Of a stretch of DNA of 62,928 nucleotides, positions 24,978-33,606 are shown in pieces (the first letter of the stretch is position 1; each line of letters opens with the position of its first letter). The notes beneath the pieces are model-generated. The model made no database searches. It was not told the DNA's origin and saw nothing but the letters and a program-made list of their open reading frames with translations. The stretch comes from SZUA-521 sp041738285 (GTDB lineage: Bacteria; Pseudomonadota; Gammaproteobacteria; Pseudomonadales; Azotimanducaceae): assembly GCA_041738285.1 (NCBI GenBank), contig JBGSQB010000220.1, positions 1-62,928 of the forward strand. Direction: 5' to 3'. The translations under genes and the position numbers were made by a program.

Positions 24978-25438
24978 ACACGATCATCGACGACATCGAT
25001 GTTCACATCGGCAGGGCGGGGTCAATCGATCGGGCGGCGCTGGTCCCGGGCGTGTACTTTGCCTGGTGCGCGAATCTCAGCCTCCTCGCTGCGAATGTCG
25101 CCAAGGAATTCGAGCGGGAACTCCTGCGCCTGCGCATGCGCGATCTCAAACCCGGTGAATTCTTCATCAAGGTCACCGGCGGTCGGTTGACTGCCGACCT
25201 CTTGAGTGAGCGCGGGCGACTGTTCGCCGCGGATCACTACGCCGACTATCCGAGTGAGCTGGCCGCCGCGCTGGGGGTCGATGTCGAGCGCATCTATGAC
25301 GCGGCGGATTCCTGGGACACCTACGATGCCGTGGCAAGGCCGCTGACCGCGGCGTACTACGCCTTCGCCGATGCCGGCCACAAGCCGCACAAAGTGAGGC
25401 GACACTGGTGGCAGTTGTGGCGCGAGGAATCCCGATGA
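24974..25438 (+). CDS. Conserved hypothetical protein
   Basis: This is a 154-residue soluble protein starting at GTG 24974 in a GTGA overlap with the PLP enzyme, and sharing ATGA with the following acetyltransferase. There are no membrane spans. PGVYFAWCANLSLLAANVAKEFERELLRLRMRDLKPGEFFIKVTGGRLTADLLSERGRLFAADHYADYP looks like an uncharacterised DUF family also found beside sulfur amino-acid genes. No function assigned. The tight coupling suggests a shared transcript of three genes. Confidence 0.7.
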   Translation: MNTIIDDIDVHIGRAGSIDRAALVPGVYFAWCANLSLLAANVAKEFERELLRLRMRDLKPGEFFIKVTGGRLTADLLSERGRLFAADHYADYPSELAAALGVDVERIYDAADSWDTYDAVARPLTAAYYAFADAGHKPHKVRRHWWQLWREESR

Positions 25439-25917
25439 AACTCCCGCCAGTCTGGGACCTGCTGATTGCACGCCCGCTGCCGAACGAACTGCCCTGGGCG
25501 CTGTTGCTCGATGCCGATCCGCATCGGGCGCGGATCGAGTCGTACTTGAGTGAAGAGCTGACGCGGGTTGCCAAGCACGACGGCGAAGTGCTCGGCGTGT
25601 ACGTCATGGAGTGGCGCGACAGCGAGTGCATCGAACTGATGAACATCGCGGTTCGCGAAGACTGCCAGGGTCAGGGACTCGGCCGATGGTTGCTCGGACA
25701 TGCGCTGGGTCTGGCGGAGTCGAAGGGTGCGCGGCGCGTCGAAGTGGGCACGGGCAACTCGAGCCTTGCGAACCTTGCGTTCTATCAGCGCGGCGGCTTT
25801 CGCATCGTCGGCGTGGTGCCGAACTTCTTCACCGACAACTATCCTGATCCCATCATCGAAGACGGCATCGTCTGTCGCGATATGGTGCGCCTCGCCTTCG
25901 AGGTCACGCCGGATTAG
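25435..25917 (+). CDS. GNAT family N-acetyltransferase
   Basis: This is a 160-residue acyl-CoA-dependent acetyltransferase. The acetyl-CoA loop is seen as IAVREDCQGQGLGRWLLGHAL (Q/R-x-x-G-x-G), followed by VEVGTGNSSLANLAFYQRGGFRIVGVV, a standard GNAT core end. ATGA overlap at 25435 fits the coupled style here; a GTG at 25408 would add nine residues. The C-terminal FFTDNYPDPIIEDGIVCRDMVRL resembles small-molecule or ribosomal-type acetyltransferases. Substrate unknown. Confidence 0.87.
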   Translation: MKLPPVWDLLIARPLPNELPWALLLDADPHRARIESYLSEELTRVAKHDGEVLGVYVMEWRDSECIELMNIAVREDCQGQGLGRWLLGHALGLAESKGARRVEVGTGNSSLANLAFYQRGGFRIVGVVPNFFTDNYPDPIIEDGIVCRDMVRLAFEVTPD

Positions 25918-25971
25918 CAGTACTCTGCGAACTTGATGAATGCGCTGTGGGACGGTCATCTGTTCTACGCT

Positions 25972-27961
25972 TCATCTACTCGGCAGACCCATCTTTTGCA
26001 GGAACGCCTTGTAGCGGGGATCATCGGCCACCTTGTTGAACAACGGCTCTCCCACCATCTGGGTTAGGCCGTGGTGTTTGTTGTCGTAGGCTCGTTCGAG
26101 CCACAGGAGGGCAAGGTCGGTGTCGCCGCGATACGCGTAATTTAGCGCAACATAGTACGAAGCTTCGTTGTCCTTAATCTGCACGCCAAGTGCTTCGTCT
26201 GCTTCGGAGTGACGACCGAGTGCCGTCAGGATACTTGGAAGGAACAGCATTCGATGTGCCTCGTCGACTTCCTGCTGAACGATGACAAGCGCCTCATCCG
26301 GCCTTCCATCGACAAGCAGTGTTTTGGCGAGAAATGAACGCGTCCAAAGGAACTCAGGCGCAATCGCCAGCAACCTGCGGTAGGTGGCTTCGGCGTCCTT
26401 CAACCGCCCTGAAAAGTAGTAGGCAGTCCCAAGGTTCCAAAGCACGAACGCGTTGAGTGGATCGCGGACAAGTGCAGAACTGAGGTATTGCTCGGCATCG
26501 TCCCAACGTCCGAGGGTGTACGACAATATCCCGGCGGCCAATAATGCGCCCGAGTTTGTGGGGTCAATGGCGAGAGCCCGTTGTCCTTCCGCCTCCGCCG
26601 CTACCCAGTCCCAGTCCAGCGTTCGTTGGACATACTGCAGCACAGCATGCGCGGTTGCCAGATCTGGACTCGATTCCAATGCGCGCTGAGCGAGTAGCCG
26701 GGCGCGTTCGTAGCCGACCGTTGGGCGTAGGAAGTTGTTGTCTGTTGCTACCACCATCGCGAATGCGAGTTGCGAAATTGCAAGGCCAAAGTTTGGGTCG
26801 AGACTGATCGCTTGGTCGAGGAATTCGCTCGCAGCGTCCAGAGATGCTTTGGTGTTTCGCAACGTCGCTGCCACGCCCCGCAGGTAGAGCAGGTATGCGT
26901 CTAGATTTTTCGTGCCGCCCCTGTGTCGATTCAGCTCACCCCCCCATGAGCTTGATCTGTAACGCTTCAACTGTCGCATTGGCGATACTGTCCTGAACCG
27001 CAAACACGTCCTCTAGGTCACGGTCATAGGTTTCTGACCACAGCTGATAGCCCGTATCGGCGCGCGCCAACTTCACCGTCACCCGGAGTCGATTCCCCGA
27101 CAGGCGGACGCTACCTTCCAGGATCTGGGCGACACCGAGTTCCCTGGCGATGTCGGCAATCTTGGTCGGCGTATCTTTGAAGTAGAACGATGAAGTGCGC
27201 GCTGGCACATGCAGGTCAGGCACTTGCGCGAGCAAGTTGATGATTTCCTCAGCCATCCCTTCAGCGAGGTAGCCCTGGTCCTGCTTCTCGCTCATGTCCA
27301 CGAACGGAAGGACGGCGATGGATTTTTCCGAGACTCTAGGCGCCCCCGATGCCGCTGCAGCGGCGGTTGCAGCGTCGGGGTCGCCGGTGAACCGCAACCT
27401 TTCAGTCGCCAGCCAAGCGAGCGAAACAGTGACGGTCACAGCCAGGAGCACCGCTGACCAGACACGGCGCCGTGAGGAAGTGACCTGTGCCCGAGGTAGT
27501 GGGTTCGGTTGGACTCTTGGCTTAGCCGATGGCATCGAACGCGAATGCTCTTGCATGGCTGTGACCACCGTGGCGACTGCGTCATGCAATCCGCCCGATG
27601 CCACATCGATCCACTGCGACTCGCTGAGGAAGTACTCGAACGAGGGACTGAGCGGCGCCGCATCGGTGCGCACGGCGATGATGGGCACCCCTTTGGACGA
27701 GGCACGTTCGATCTCTTTGCCAACGTGGGCGGAGTGCACGGCGTGCTCGGACAGCACCAGCACAAACGCAGAGGCCCGATTGATGGCGCGGACGATAGCG
27801 TCGGCATACAGCGTGCCAGGCACCACGTCGCGCGGCGCGATCCAACAGCTGATTCCCTGCCGCTCCAAGGCATCGACCAACGTATTCGCGATGGCTGCGT
27901 CTGGCGATGCGTAGCTGACGAAAGCGTGATGACCGGTGGGGCTGGTGGACCGCTCCGTCAT
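25972..27961 (-). pseudogene. TIR - transmembrane - TolB-like - TPR protein, split by a G7 frameshift
   Basis: This would be a 662-residue membrane protein. MTERSTSPTGHHAFVSYAS starts a TIR domain (about 10-130) containing the ERQGISCWIAPRDVVPG turn and KEIERASSKG with a candidate catalytic Glu. One membrane span lies near 168-186. A periplasmic TolB/FlgO-like domain follows (SIAVLPFVDMSEKQDQGYLAEGMAEEI to YDRDLEDVFAVQDSIA), then about seven TPR units after the frameshift. The frame breaks at a run of seven C on the + strand (26939-26945; G on the coding strand). As read, the first part ends at 26936 with TGA; removing one G restores ...IKLMGGELNRHRGG. Related TIR-TolB-TPR proteins are usually intact signalling proteins. 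Confidence 0.82.
26939..26945. other. Homopolymer tract (7 G on the coding strand) at the frameshift
   Basis: Seven consecutive C on the plus strand form the G tract where the TIR-TPR reading frame breaks. Six G restores the continuous frame; seven ends the protein after the TolB-like domain. Tracts of this kind may be phase-variable, or may simply be a length error. Confidence 0.6.
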
Positions 27962-28132
27962 GCCGGCATGACGCGCAACGGCAGGGAAGGGAGCGCCGAA
28001 CTCTTCTGCAGCGACACCGCCGAGACGATACACAACGCCCGTGTCCTCTGGGACGTACTGGAAGTACCCCGGACGGAGCCTACCTATGACCTCGGCGACA
28101 AGCTAGAGACAGGCTCCCGAGTGCGCGCTCGG

Positions 28133-29248
28133 CTATTCCTTCGGAGCCTGCATCGGCCTCCTTCCGACATAGCGCGCCGCCGGGCGAATCAGTCGATTGT
28201 CCTTCCGCGACTCGATGAAGTGCGCGAGGTAGCCGAACACGCGCGCCATGGCGAAGGCAGGCGTGAAGAAATCGCTCGGTAGTCCTGCCGCGCTGTAGAC
28301 GACACCCTTGTAGAACTCGAGATTGGCGTACAGCGGCTTGCCTTTCTCCTTCATGCGCTGCGCAAAGCGGGCTTCGATGGCCTCGAGTGTCTGTGTGACC
28401 GTCGCAAGGTCAGTGCCGGTCGAGAGTTCGGCGGCGAAGCGTTTGACATAGGCGGCGCGCGGGTCGACCACACGGTACTCACGATGACCCATGCCCATGA
28501 CCTTGATGCCGCGGGCGAGACAGTCGTCGACGAATGCATGAGCGGCGCCGGCCGACCCGACCGCGAGGGCGGTCTCCAATGCCGCCTGATCGGCACCGCC
28601 GTGTAGCGGCCCGTGCAGCGCGGCGAATGCGCTGGCCAATGCGTTGGCAACCGGCGCCAGAGTGCTGGCCACGACGCGGGCGGTGAACGTGCTGGCATTG
28701 AAGCTGTGTTCGATCTGCAGGATCTGGGTCACAGTGAATGCGTGCACAAACTTGCTATCGGCTCGTGCGCCGATCGCGCGCAGAAATCGAAGGTTCGGAT
28801 CGCGTTCGGTGTCATCGAACTGTGGCGACCCACCACCGCGACGCAATGCAAGGAGCAGCGCGATTGCGTTGGGTAGCCGAGCAGCGATCGAGAGCCCCGG
28901 CGCGGTGTCGCCGAATTCCGCGAACGCTCCGTCCTCATGGGTTAGGAGCGGTGTCAGTGCAACCAGGCACTGCATGGGATGTATCGGCAGACACGCGACC
29001 AGTTCTATGCAGTGGCGATCGCTCTCCGTCAGTGGTGCAACCTGGGTCAGCGCATGGTCGAATTCATCCTGTGCGGCGTCGGTCGGTTCAACACCCGTGA
29101 GCACGAGATGGGCGACCCGGGTGAATGGCCAGGTCACCAGGGTGTCGATGCCAATCCCCCGGTAGCTGAGCGCACCGCGCGCGCCTTCCACCAGGCTGAT
29201 TGCGGTTTCATCGACTTCGACGCCTTCCAGGCCGCGTGGCAGTTTCAT
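28133..29248 (-). CDS. Citrate synthase-family protein
   Basis: This 371-residue enzyme resembles citrate/2-methylcitrate synthases, which condense an acyl-CoA with oxaloacetate. It has LSYRGIGIDTL near 27-37, QIEHSFNASTFTARVVAST with His181, LHGPLHGGAD with His216, MGMGHREYRVVDPRA with His255, and a C-terminal FTPAFAMARVFGYLAHFIE. The catalytic Asp segment is usually NVDFYSG; here it is NLEFYKG, a Glu in that place, as some paralogues have. An anabolic/energy role is uncertain. It is alone and divergent from the LysR gene at 29426, the likely regulator. Confidence 0.86.
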   Translation of the reverse strand: MKLPRGLEGVEVDETAISLVEGARGALSYRGIGIDTLVTWPFTRVAHLVLTGVEPTDAAQDEFDHALTQVAPLTESDRHCIELVACLPIHPMQCLVALTPLLTHEDGAFAEFGDTAPGLSIAARLPNAIALLLALRRGGGSPQFDDTERDPNLRFLRAIGARADSKFVHAFTVTQILQIEHSFNASTFTARVVASTLAPVANALASAFAALHGPLHGGADQAALETALAVGSAGAAHAFVDDCLARGIKVMGMGHREYRVVDPRAAYVKRFAAELSTGTDLATVTQTLEAIEARFAQRMKEKGKPLYANLEFYKGVVYSAAGLPSDFFTPAFAMARVFGYLAHFIESRKDNRLIRPAARYVGRRPMQAPKE

Positions 29249-29425
29249 GAGTCGTTGCTCCTTTGGGTCGTGACTCGATCCTATCGGCCCTCCGTTGCCT
29301 GCGGGTGTGCGTTGGCTGAGAACGGGATCGAAGCTGCTGATGCATTAGCGGTGGTGATGACTCGATAAGCGCGGTAGCGGCGTTGGTAGTGGCGCGTCTG
29401 TATGGCGGCATGGAACACTTCGGCT

Positions 29426-30310
29426 ATGCAGATTGAACGCAACGAAGTTCGTGCGCTGTCGGCGGTGGTCGAGGAGGGCGGATTCAGTCGTGCTGCCGAA
29501 CGGCTGAGCCTGTCGCAGTCGGCGGTCAGTCAGACCATCGCCAACCTCGAGCACAAGATTGGCACGGCGCTGTTCGCGCGCGGTCGCAAACCCGTGCTCA
29601 CGGAGGCGGGCGTACGACTGTTCCGATACGCGCAGACGGTACTCAACGAGGAGCGCACGGCGCTCGAGGATCTCGAACAGCTGCGCCGCGGCGGATTGTC
29701 CACGTTGAATCTCGCCATGAGCTCACTGGTGAATCGTTTTCATGGCACGCAACTGATGCTCACGTTCTGTGAACGCAATCCACTTACTCGGCTCAAGCTG
29801 GACGTGGCGCCCAGCCGAGAGATCATCTATGGCGTCGATGAGGATCGCTGGGAGCTGGGCTTCGGACCTTTTCAGCATCAAATGCCGGGGCACTTTCAGA
29901 CCCGGCCCTGTTTCGACGAAACCCGCGTGCTCGTCGTGCATGAGGCGCACCCGGAGTTCGAACAGCTGCGGCGGGAGCCGCTCGCGGCGCTCAGCCGCGC
30001 AACACTGATCACGTCGTATCTCGATGAGGTCGCCAAGCGCCAAGGCGGTGAGCGCCTGCGTCGTGCGTTTGCCGGCATCTGGGAGGTGAGCCATCTGGAG
30101 CTGCGGCTTGCGCTGGTCGCGGCCGGCAAGGGGTTGACCTATGTCTCCGATCGCCTGCTGCCGGAGTTGAATGGATTCATCCCGATCGAGGGCGTGGACT
30201 TCGCCACCATTGCCCGCACGGTCGGGGTGTACTACAAGAAAAATGGCGCACTGTCGGAGGCGGCCAAGCGATTTTTGACGATCGTCGCGGCCAGATTCGA
30301 TAACGGCTGA
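29426..30310 (+). CDS. LysR family transcriptional regulator
   Basis: This is a 294-residue regulator. The N-terminal winged HTH is ALSAVVEEGGFSRAAERLSLSQSAVSQTIANLEHKIGTALFARGRKPVLTEAG. An effector-binding periplasmic-binding-like domain follows. MQIERNEVRA at 29426 is preferred to the in-frame ATG at 29402. It is divergent from the citrate-synthase-like gene (177-base gap), the usual arrangement for a LysR and its target, so regulation of that gene is inferred. Confidence 0.92.
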   Translation: MQIERNEVRALSAVVEEGGFSRAAERLSLSQSAVSQTIANLEHKIGTALFARGRKPVLTEAGVRLFRYAQTVLNEERTALEDLEQLRRGGLSTLNLAMSSLVNRFHGTQLMLTFCERNPLTRLKLDVAPSREIIYGVDEDRWELGFGPFQHQMPGHFQTRPCFDETRVLVVHEAHPEFEQLRREPLAALSRATLITSYLDEVAKRQGGERLRRAFAGIWEVSHLELRLALVAAGKGLTYVSDRLLPELNGFIPIEGVDFATIARTVGVYYKKNGALSEAAKRFLTIVAARFDNG

Positions 30311-30314
30311 ACCG

Positions 30315-30344
30315 AAAAAGAAAGCGCCATCACGAGGATGGCGC
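30315..30344 (-). terminator. Rho-independent terminator of the fasciclin gene
   Basis: On the minus strand GCGCCATC (30344-30337), loop CTCGT and GATGGCGC (30331-30324) form an 8-base perfect stem. It is followed by TTTCTTTTT (30323-30315). It lies 42 bases after the fasciclin stop at 30386 and just beyond the convergent LysR stop. On the plus strand no T-run follows, so it is directional. Confidence 0.85.
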
Positions 30345-30385
30345 AAGTTGGGGAGGGAGGGGTCTATTGTCGTTGGTGTCGGGGT

Positions 30386-30874
30386 TCAGCCTGCGGGGAT
30401 GAGCACTCGGTCGATCACATGGATGACACCGTTGCCGGCCGCTACGTCGGCGCCAACGACGGTCGCGCCGCCGATCTTCACGCCATCGGTCGTCGCGACC
30501 GACAGCTTGCCGCCTCCCAGTGTGGTCAGTGCCGAACCGTCGACGAGGTCGCCAGACTTCGCGTCACCTGCGACGACGTGGTAGGTCAGCACTTGGGTCA
30601 GCTTGGCTTTGTCGGCCAGCAGCCCTTCGAGCGTTCCAGCCGGCAGTGCCGCGAACGCAGCATCGGTCGGTGCGAACACAGTGAACGGGCCTTTGCCTTC
30701 CAGCGTCGCAGTGAGACCCGCGGCATCGAGTGCCGTGAGCAACGTCTTGAAGCTGCCGGCCTCCTTGGCGACGCTGACGATATTCGATTCGTTCATTCCA
30801 TGATGATTGGCGTTCGCCATGGCGCTGAAGAACAGCAGCATCATGGAGGCGGCGATGAATCGGTTGCGGAGCAT
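30386..30874 (-). CDS. Secreted fasciclin-domain protein
   Basis: The protein has 162 residues from ATG 30874. The in-frame ATG two codons earlier is too close to its AAAGGAAAT site, whereas 30874 gives about six bases of spacing. A signal peptide MLRNRFIAASMMLLFFSAMANA is followed by one FAS1 domain. FAS1 is seen as SNIVSVAKEAGSFKTLLTALDAAGL, GPFTVFAPTDAAFAALPAGTLEGLL, LTQVLTYHVVAGDA and NGVIHVIDRVLIP. FAS1 domains mediate adhesion and cell-surface contacts, in bacteria often poorly defined. A second FAS1 gene lies at 32544, on the other side of an MBL-fold gene. Confidence 0.92.
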   Translation of the reverse strand: MLRNRFIAASMMLLFFSAMANANHHGMNESNIVSVAKEAGSFKTLLTALDAAGLTATLEGKGPFTVFAPTDAAFAALPAGTLEGLLADKAKLTQVLTYHVVAGDAKSGDLVDGSALTTLGGGKLSVATTDGVKIGGATVVGADVAAGNGVIHVIDRVLIPAG

Positions 30875-30998
30875 AGTCATTTCCTTTTATCGGTTGGTGC
30901 GGTAGATATGGTTACGCACATCGTGTGAGTGGCTGGTGAAGGATGTCGGACGAATTCTTCACCAAGCCTTCACGCCACAGGCTCCGCTGATCGCGACC

Positions 30999-31292
30999 TC
31001 AATGCATTTCGTCGCTCGGCGTTGCAAAAGTCGCAGCGACTTGTTCGGCAGTGGCGAGCAACTGGTCGACCAAGCGCAGTGCGCGCGGCTTGAGCGTGAA
31101 ACCTTGGAACGCCGCCGTCGAGAGCAGCACGAAGACGCCAAGAAGTTCCGGCTCATCGTTGGCGTTTCGCAGGTGGTTCAGAACGTCTGCGAAGAACACC
31201 GCAGCTTCGGGTTCGTCATCGCCCGTGGCATCGAGGATCGACTCGAGATTGGCGATCAGCTGGGGCTTCACCTGCGCTACTGGACTGCTCAT
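30999..31292 (-). CDS. Small hypothetical protein
   Basis: The ORF encodes 97 helical residues, MSSPVAQVKPQLIANLESILDATGDDEPEAAVFFADVLNHLRNANDEPELLGVFVLLSTAAFQGFTL and so on. ATG 31292 shares ATGA with the MBL gene stop at 31289, and the frame's composition is coding-like. No domain, signal or membrane segment is recognised. It is probably co-transcribed downstream of the hydrolase. Confidence 0.6.
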   Translation of the reverse strand: MSSPVAQVKPQLIANLESILDATGDDEPEAAVFFADVLNHLRNANDEPELLGVFVLLSTAAFQGFTLKPRALRLVDQLLATAEQVAATFATPSDEMH

Positions 31293-32392
31293 GGCGACGC
31301 CATGGCCGACTGTCCAACGCTACGCTGCACAGGGTAGGCACGCGTTTCACCGACGGCGAAGCTGACGAAGTGATCATCCGGAAGAGCAGCAGTGCGGGTC
31401 GCACGACGCAGCTCTCGGGGCGGTGCGAGCAGGGGTTCCGCCGCCAGTTCGAATGCACCCCAGTGAATGGCCATGGAGCGCCGGGCGCCGATGTCCTGAT
31501 GGACCTGCACCGCGTCGGCGGGATCGACGTGCACCGTGGCCATGAAGTCGCGGGGCAGATAGGCCCCGATCGGAATGATGCCCAGATCGAATCCGCCGAA
31601 GTGCGCGCCGATCTGTTTGAACTGCACCGGGTTGTAGCCTGTGTCGCCACCAAACCAGACCGAGAAATCCGGCCACTGCAACGCCCAGCCGGCCCACAGT
31701 GTTCGGTTGCGATCGCTGATACCCCGCCCCGAGAAGTGCTGGGATGGGGTAGCGGTGATGGTGAGGCGCGTGGTCGGCAGCTCGATCTGCCGGGCGTCCC
31801 ACCAGTTGAGTTCCGTGACGCGGTCGCGGTCGATGCCGAGTTTGACGAACCACGTCTGCAGGCCGAGCGGTACGAAGTAGCGTGGGCCGTTGCCCAGGGC
31901 GCGAATGGTCGGTGCATCGAGATGGTCGTAGTGGTTGTGGGAGATGACGACGATATCGATCGGCGGCAATTCGGCCAGCGTCACCGCCGGCGCGGAGTGT
32001 CGACGCGGTCCCGCAAACGAGACCGGTGAGGCGCGCTCGGAGAATATGGGGTCGGTGAGGATGTTTGCGCCGGCGTGCTGGATGAGCACCGTGGAGTGAC
32101 CAATCCAGGTCACTGAGGCATTCGCCGAAACCGTGCCGGGTTCGAGCAGGGCCGGCGCGGCGGACGGGATCGCGCCGTCGCGTTGGGCATCGTATCTGGC
32201 CCAACCCTCGCGGCTGAACAGTCGAGCCCGCAGGTAACCCAGCAGACTACCGTGCGCGCCTTCGATGTGCGGGTTGCGGTAACGCTCCGCGTCGTGATGG
32301 GGCTGCGCGGCATCGACGCTGCACACACTGACTAAGGCGAGCAAGGCAGCGACGAACGTGCCCGACTTCAGTTTCAGGAGGCGATCTTTCAT
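31289..32392 (-). CDS. Exported MBL-fold metallohydrolase
   Basis: This is a 367-residue protein with a signal peptide (LKSGTFVAALLALVSVCSVDA). TWIGHSTVLIQHAGANILTDPIF leads to SHNHYDHLD, the HxHxDH zinc motif. GGDTGYNPVQFK and a later SMAIHWGAF complete the metal site. The layout matches the NAPE-PLD/UlaG-like branch of MBL-fold hydrolases, so a phospholipase or phosphodiester substrate is possible. The frame and length are intact. It is followed by the small hypothetical gene. Confidence 0.88.
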   Translation of the reverse strand: MKDRLLKLKSGTFVAALLALVSVCSVDAAQPHHDAERYRNPHIEGAHGSLLGYLRARLFSREGWARYDAQRDGAIPSAAPALLEPGTVSANASVTWIGHSTVLIQHAGANILTDPIFSERASPVSFAGPRRHSAPAVTLAELPPIDIVVISHNHYDHLDAPTIRALGNGPRYFVPLGLQTWFVKLGIDRDRVTELNWWDARQIELPTTRLTITATPSQHFSGRGISDRNRTLWAGWALQWPDFSVWFGGDTGYNPVQFKQIGAHFGGFDLGIIPIGAYLPRDFMATVHVDPADAVQVHQDIGARRSMAIHWGAFELAAEPLLAPPRELRRATRTAALPDDHFVSFAVGETRAYPVQRSVGQSAMASP

Positions 32393-32543
32393 CGATCTAT
32401 CGTGCTCGAATCGCAGTGAGGGAAACGTGAAACACCAGAATGCCGGTGCGCTTCACGTCCTCTTCACGCGCCGTCCACGGCCACTTCACCTCGCGGGTTT
32501 CATGCTCTGCCTGCCTTCTACAACAACTATGGAGAGTATGTTC

Positions 32544-33068
32544 ATGAACCGATACATCGTCATCGCGGCGGCAGTGGCCGCGCTTGTTTTCGCACCGCTT
32601 GCGGCCGAGGCCAAGTCACTGTTCAAAGCGTGTAAGAGCGTCGATGCAGTGGAGTTCGATGGCACGATCGTCGATGCGGCGCTCGCGACACCTGCGTTGA
32701 GCACGCTCGCCGATCTCGTGATTGCGGCGAATCTGGTGGACGCGCTTGCGGCGCCCGGCAATCTGACCGTGTTTGCGCCAACCAATGATGCGTTCGCCGC
32801 GATCCCGGAGCCGGTGCTGAACGCGATTGGCAGTGATGTCGGTGTGCTCACCACGGTACTGACCTATCACGTGGTTGCGGAGAGTGAACGGCCGCGCAAA
32901 TTCCGCCGCTACACCGAGGTGGAGTCGCTGGCCGGCCAGTCGTTGTTCGTCAACTCTGATCGGCGCAGCGGCGTTCGGGTCAATCAATCGAACGTCGATT
33001 GTCAGGCGGTCGAGACCAGTAACGGTACGGTGTTGGTCATCGACAGCGTGCTGTTGCCTCAGTTCTGA
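32544..33068 (+). CDS. Secreted fasciclin-domain protein
   Basis: This is a 174-residue protein with a signal peptide MNRYIVIAAAVAALVFAPLAAEA and one FAS1 domain. The domain runs TIVDAALATPALSTLADLVIAANLVDAL, NLTVFAPTNDAFAAIPEPVLNAI, VLTTVLTYHVVAESE and GTVLVIDSVLLPQF. GGAGAG at 32531-32536 is 7 bases before ATG 32544 and too close to ATG 32538. The 3' end overlaps the convergent HxlR gene by 10 bases. It is more divergent from the 30386 copy than a recent duplicate would be. Confidence 0.88.
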   Translation: MNRYIVIAAAVAALVFAPLAAEAKSLFKACKSVDAVEFDGTIVDAALATPALSTLADLVIAANLVDALAAPGNLTVFAPTNDAFAAIPEPVLNAIGSDVGVLTTVLTYHVVAESERPRKFRRYTEVESLAGQSLFVNSDRRSGVRVNQSNVDCQAVETSNGTVLVIDSVLLPQF

Positions 33069-33517
33069 TCGCTTTGCAGTGCCGGGCCGCGTTTGGATTT
33101 GATGTCGCGCGGGGCGAGCACCCGGCCGTCAGCGGCCCGCACTGCCATGGGGGCGATCGGCTTGCCAGTCGCCCGTTCTACGAACACGAGGCGCTTACCT
33201 AGCGGGTGCGCCTTGTACTTATCGCCCCAGTGCGTCATCGACAGCAGGATGGGCTGCAGGTCCCAACCTTTGTCGGTGAGCACATATTCATGCCGCCCGC
33301 CCTCGATCGGCTGCTTGCGCAGAATCTCTTCCTCCACCAGGCGATTGAGACGGGTGGTTAAAATGTTGCGCGCGATACCGAGGTTGGTCTGGAACGCCTC
33401 GAACCGCTTCGATCCGAAGAACGCATCACGCAGGATGAGCAGCGTCCACCGTTCGCCGATGACCTCCAAGGTCTGAGCGAGGGAGCAGTTCATATGATCG
33501 AAGGATTTCAATTTCAT
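33059..33517 (-). CDS. HxlR family transcriptional regulator
   Basis: This is a 152-residue winged HTH protein. The sequence MKLKSFDHMNCSLAQTLEVIGERWTLLILRDAFFGSKRFEAFQTNLGIARNILTTRLNRLVEEEILRKQ holds the conserved Cys and the HTH. HEYVLTDKGWDLQPILLSMTHWGDKY is the typical tail. Members respond to electrophiles or aromatics. MKLKSF at 33517 follows the family start; ATG 33526 is also possible. It is divergent from the acyl-CoA operon, separated by twin GTTGC palindromes, so it very likely regulates that operon and itself. Confidence 0.9.
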   Translation of the reverse strand: MKLKSFDHMNCSLAQTLEVIGERWTLLILRDAFFGSKRFEAFQTNLGIARNILTTRLNRLVEEEILRKQPIEGGRHEYVLTDKGWDLQPILLSMTHWGDKYKAHPLGKRLVFVERATGKPIAPMAVRAADGRVLAPRDIKSKRGPALQSDQN

Positions 33518-33538
33518 AGCGAGCATTCTAGTCCAATA

Positions 33539-33585
33539 GTTGCGTCATGCAACGTATCGGCATAGAGTCCGTTGCATCATGCAAC
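33539..33585. promoter_or_regulatory. Twin palindromic operators between the HxlR gene and the hydratase operon
   Basis: GTTGCGTCATGCAAC (33539-33553) and GTTGCATCATGCAAC (33571-33585) have matching GTTGC/GCAAC arms around a five-base centre. They lie 32 bases apart, three helical turns, as expected for cooperative dimers of a winged HTH protein. The second ends 21 bases before the hydratase start at 33607; the first begins 21 bases from the HxlR start. Confidence 0.78.
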
Positions 33586-33606
33586 GGCCACGCAAAGGGG
33601 ACGCTG

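Noticed and set aside
25972..27961. TIR protein as part of an anti-phage (Thoeris or CBASS) system
   Set aside because: No ThsA, CD-NTase, effector or defence gene is adjacent; the TolB and TPR domains fit a membrane signalling protein.
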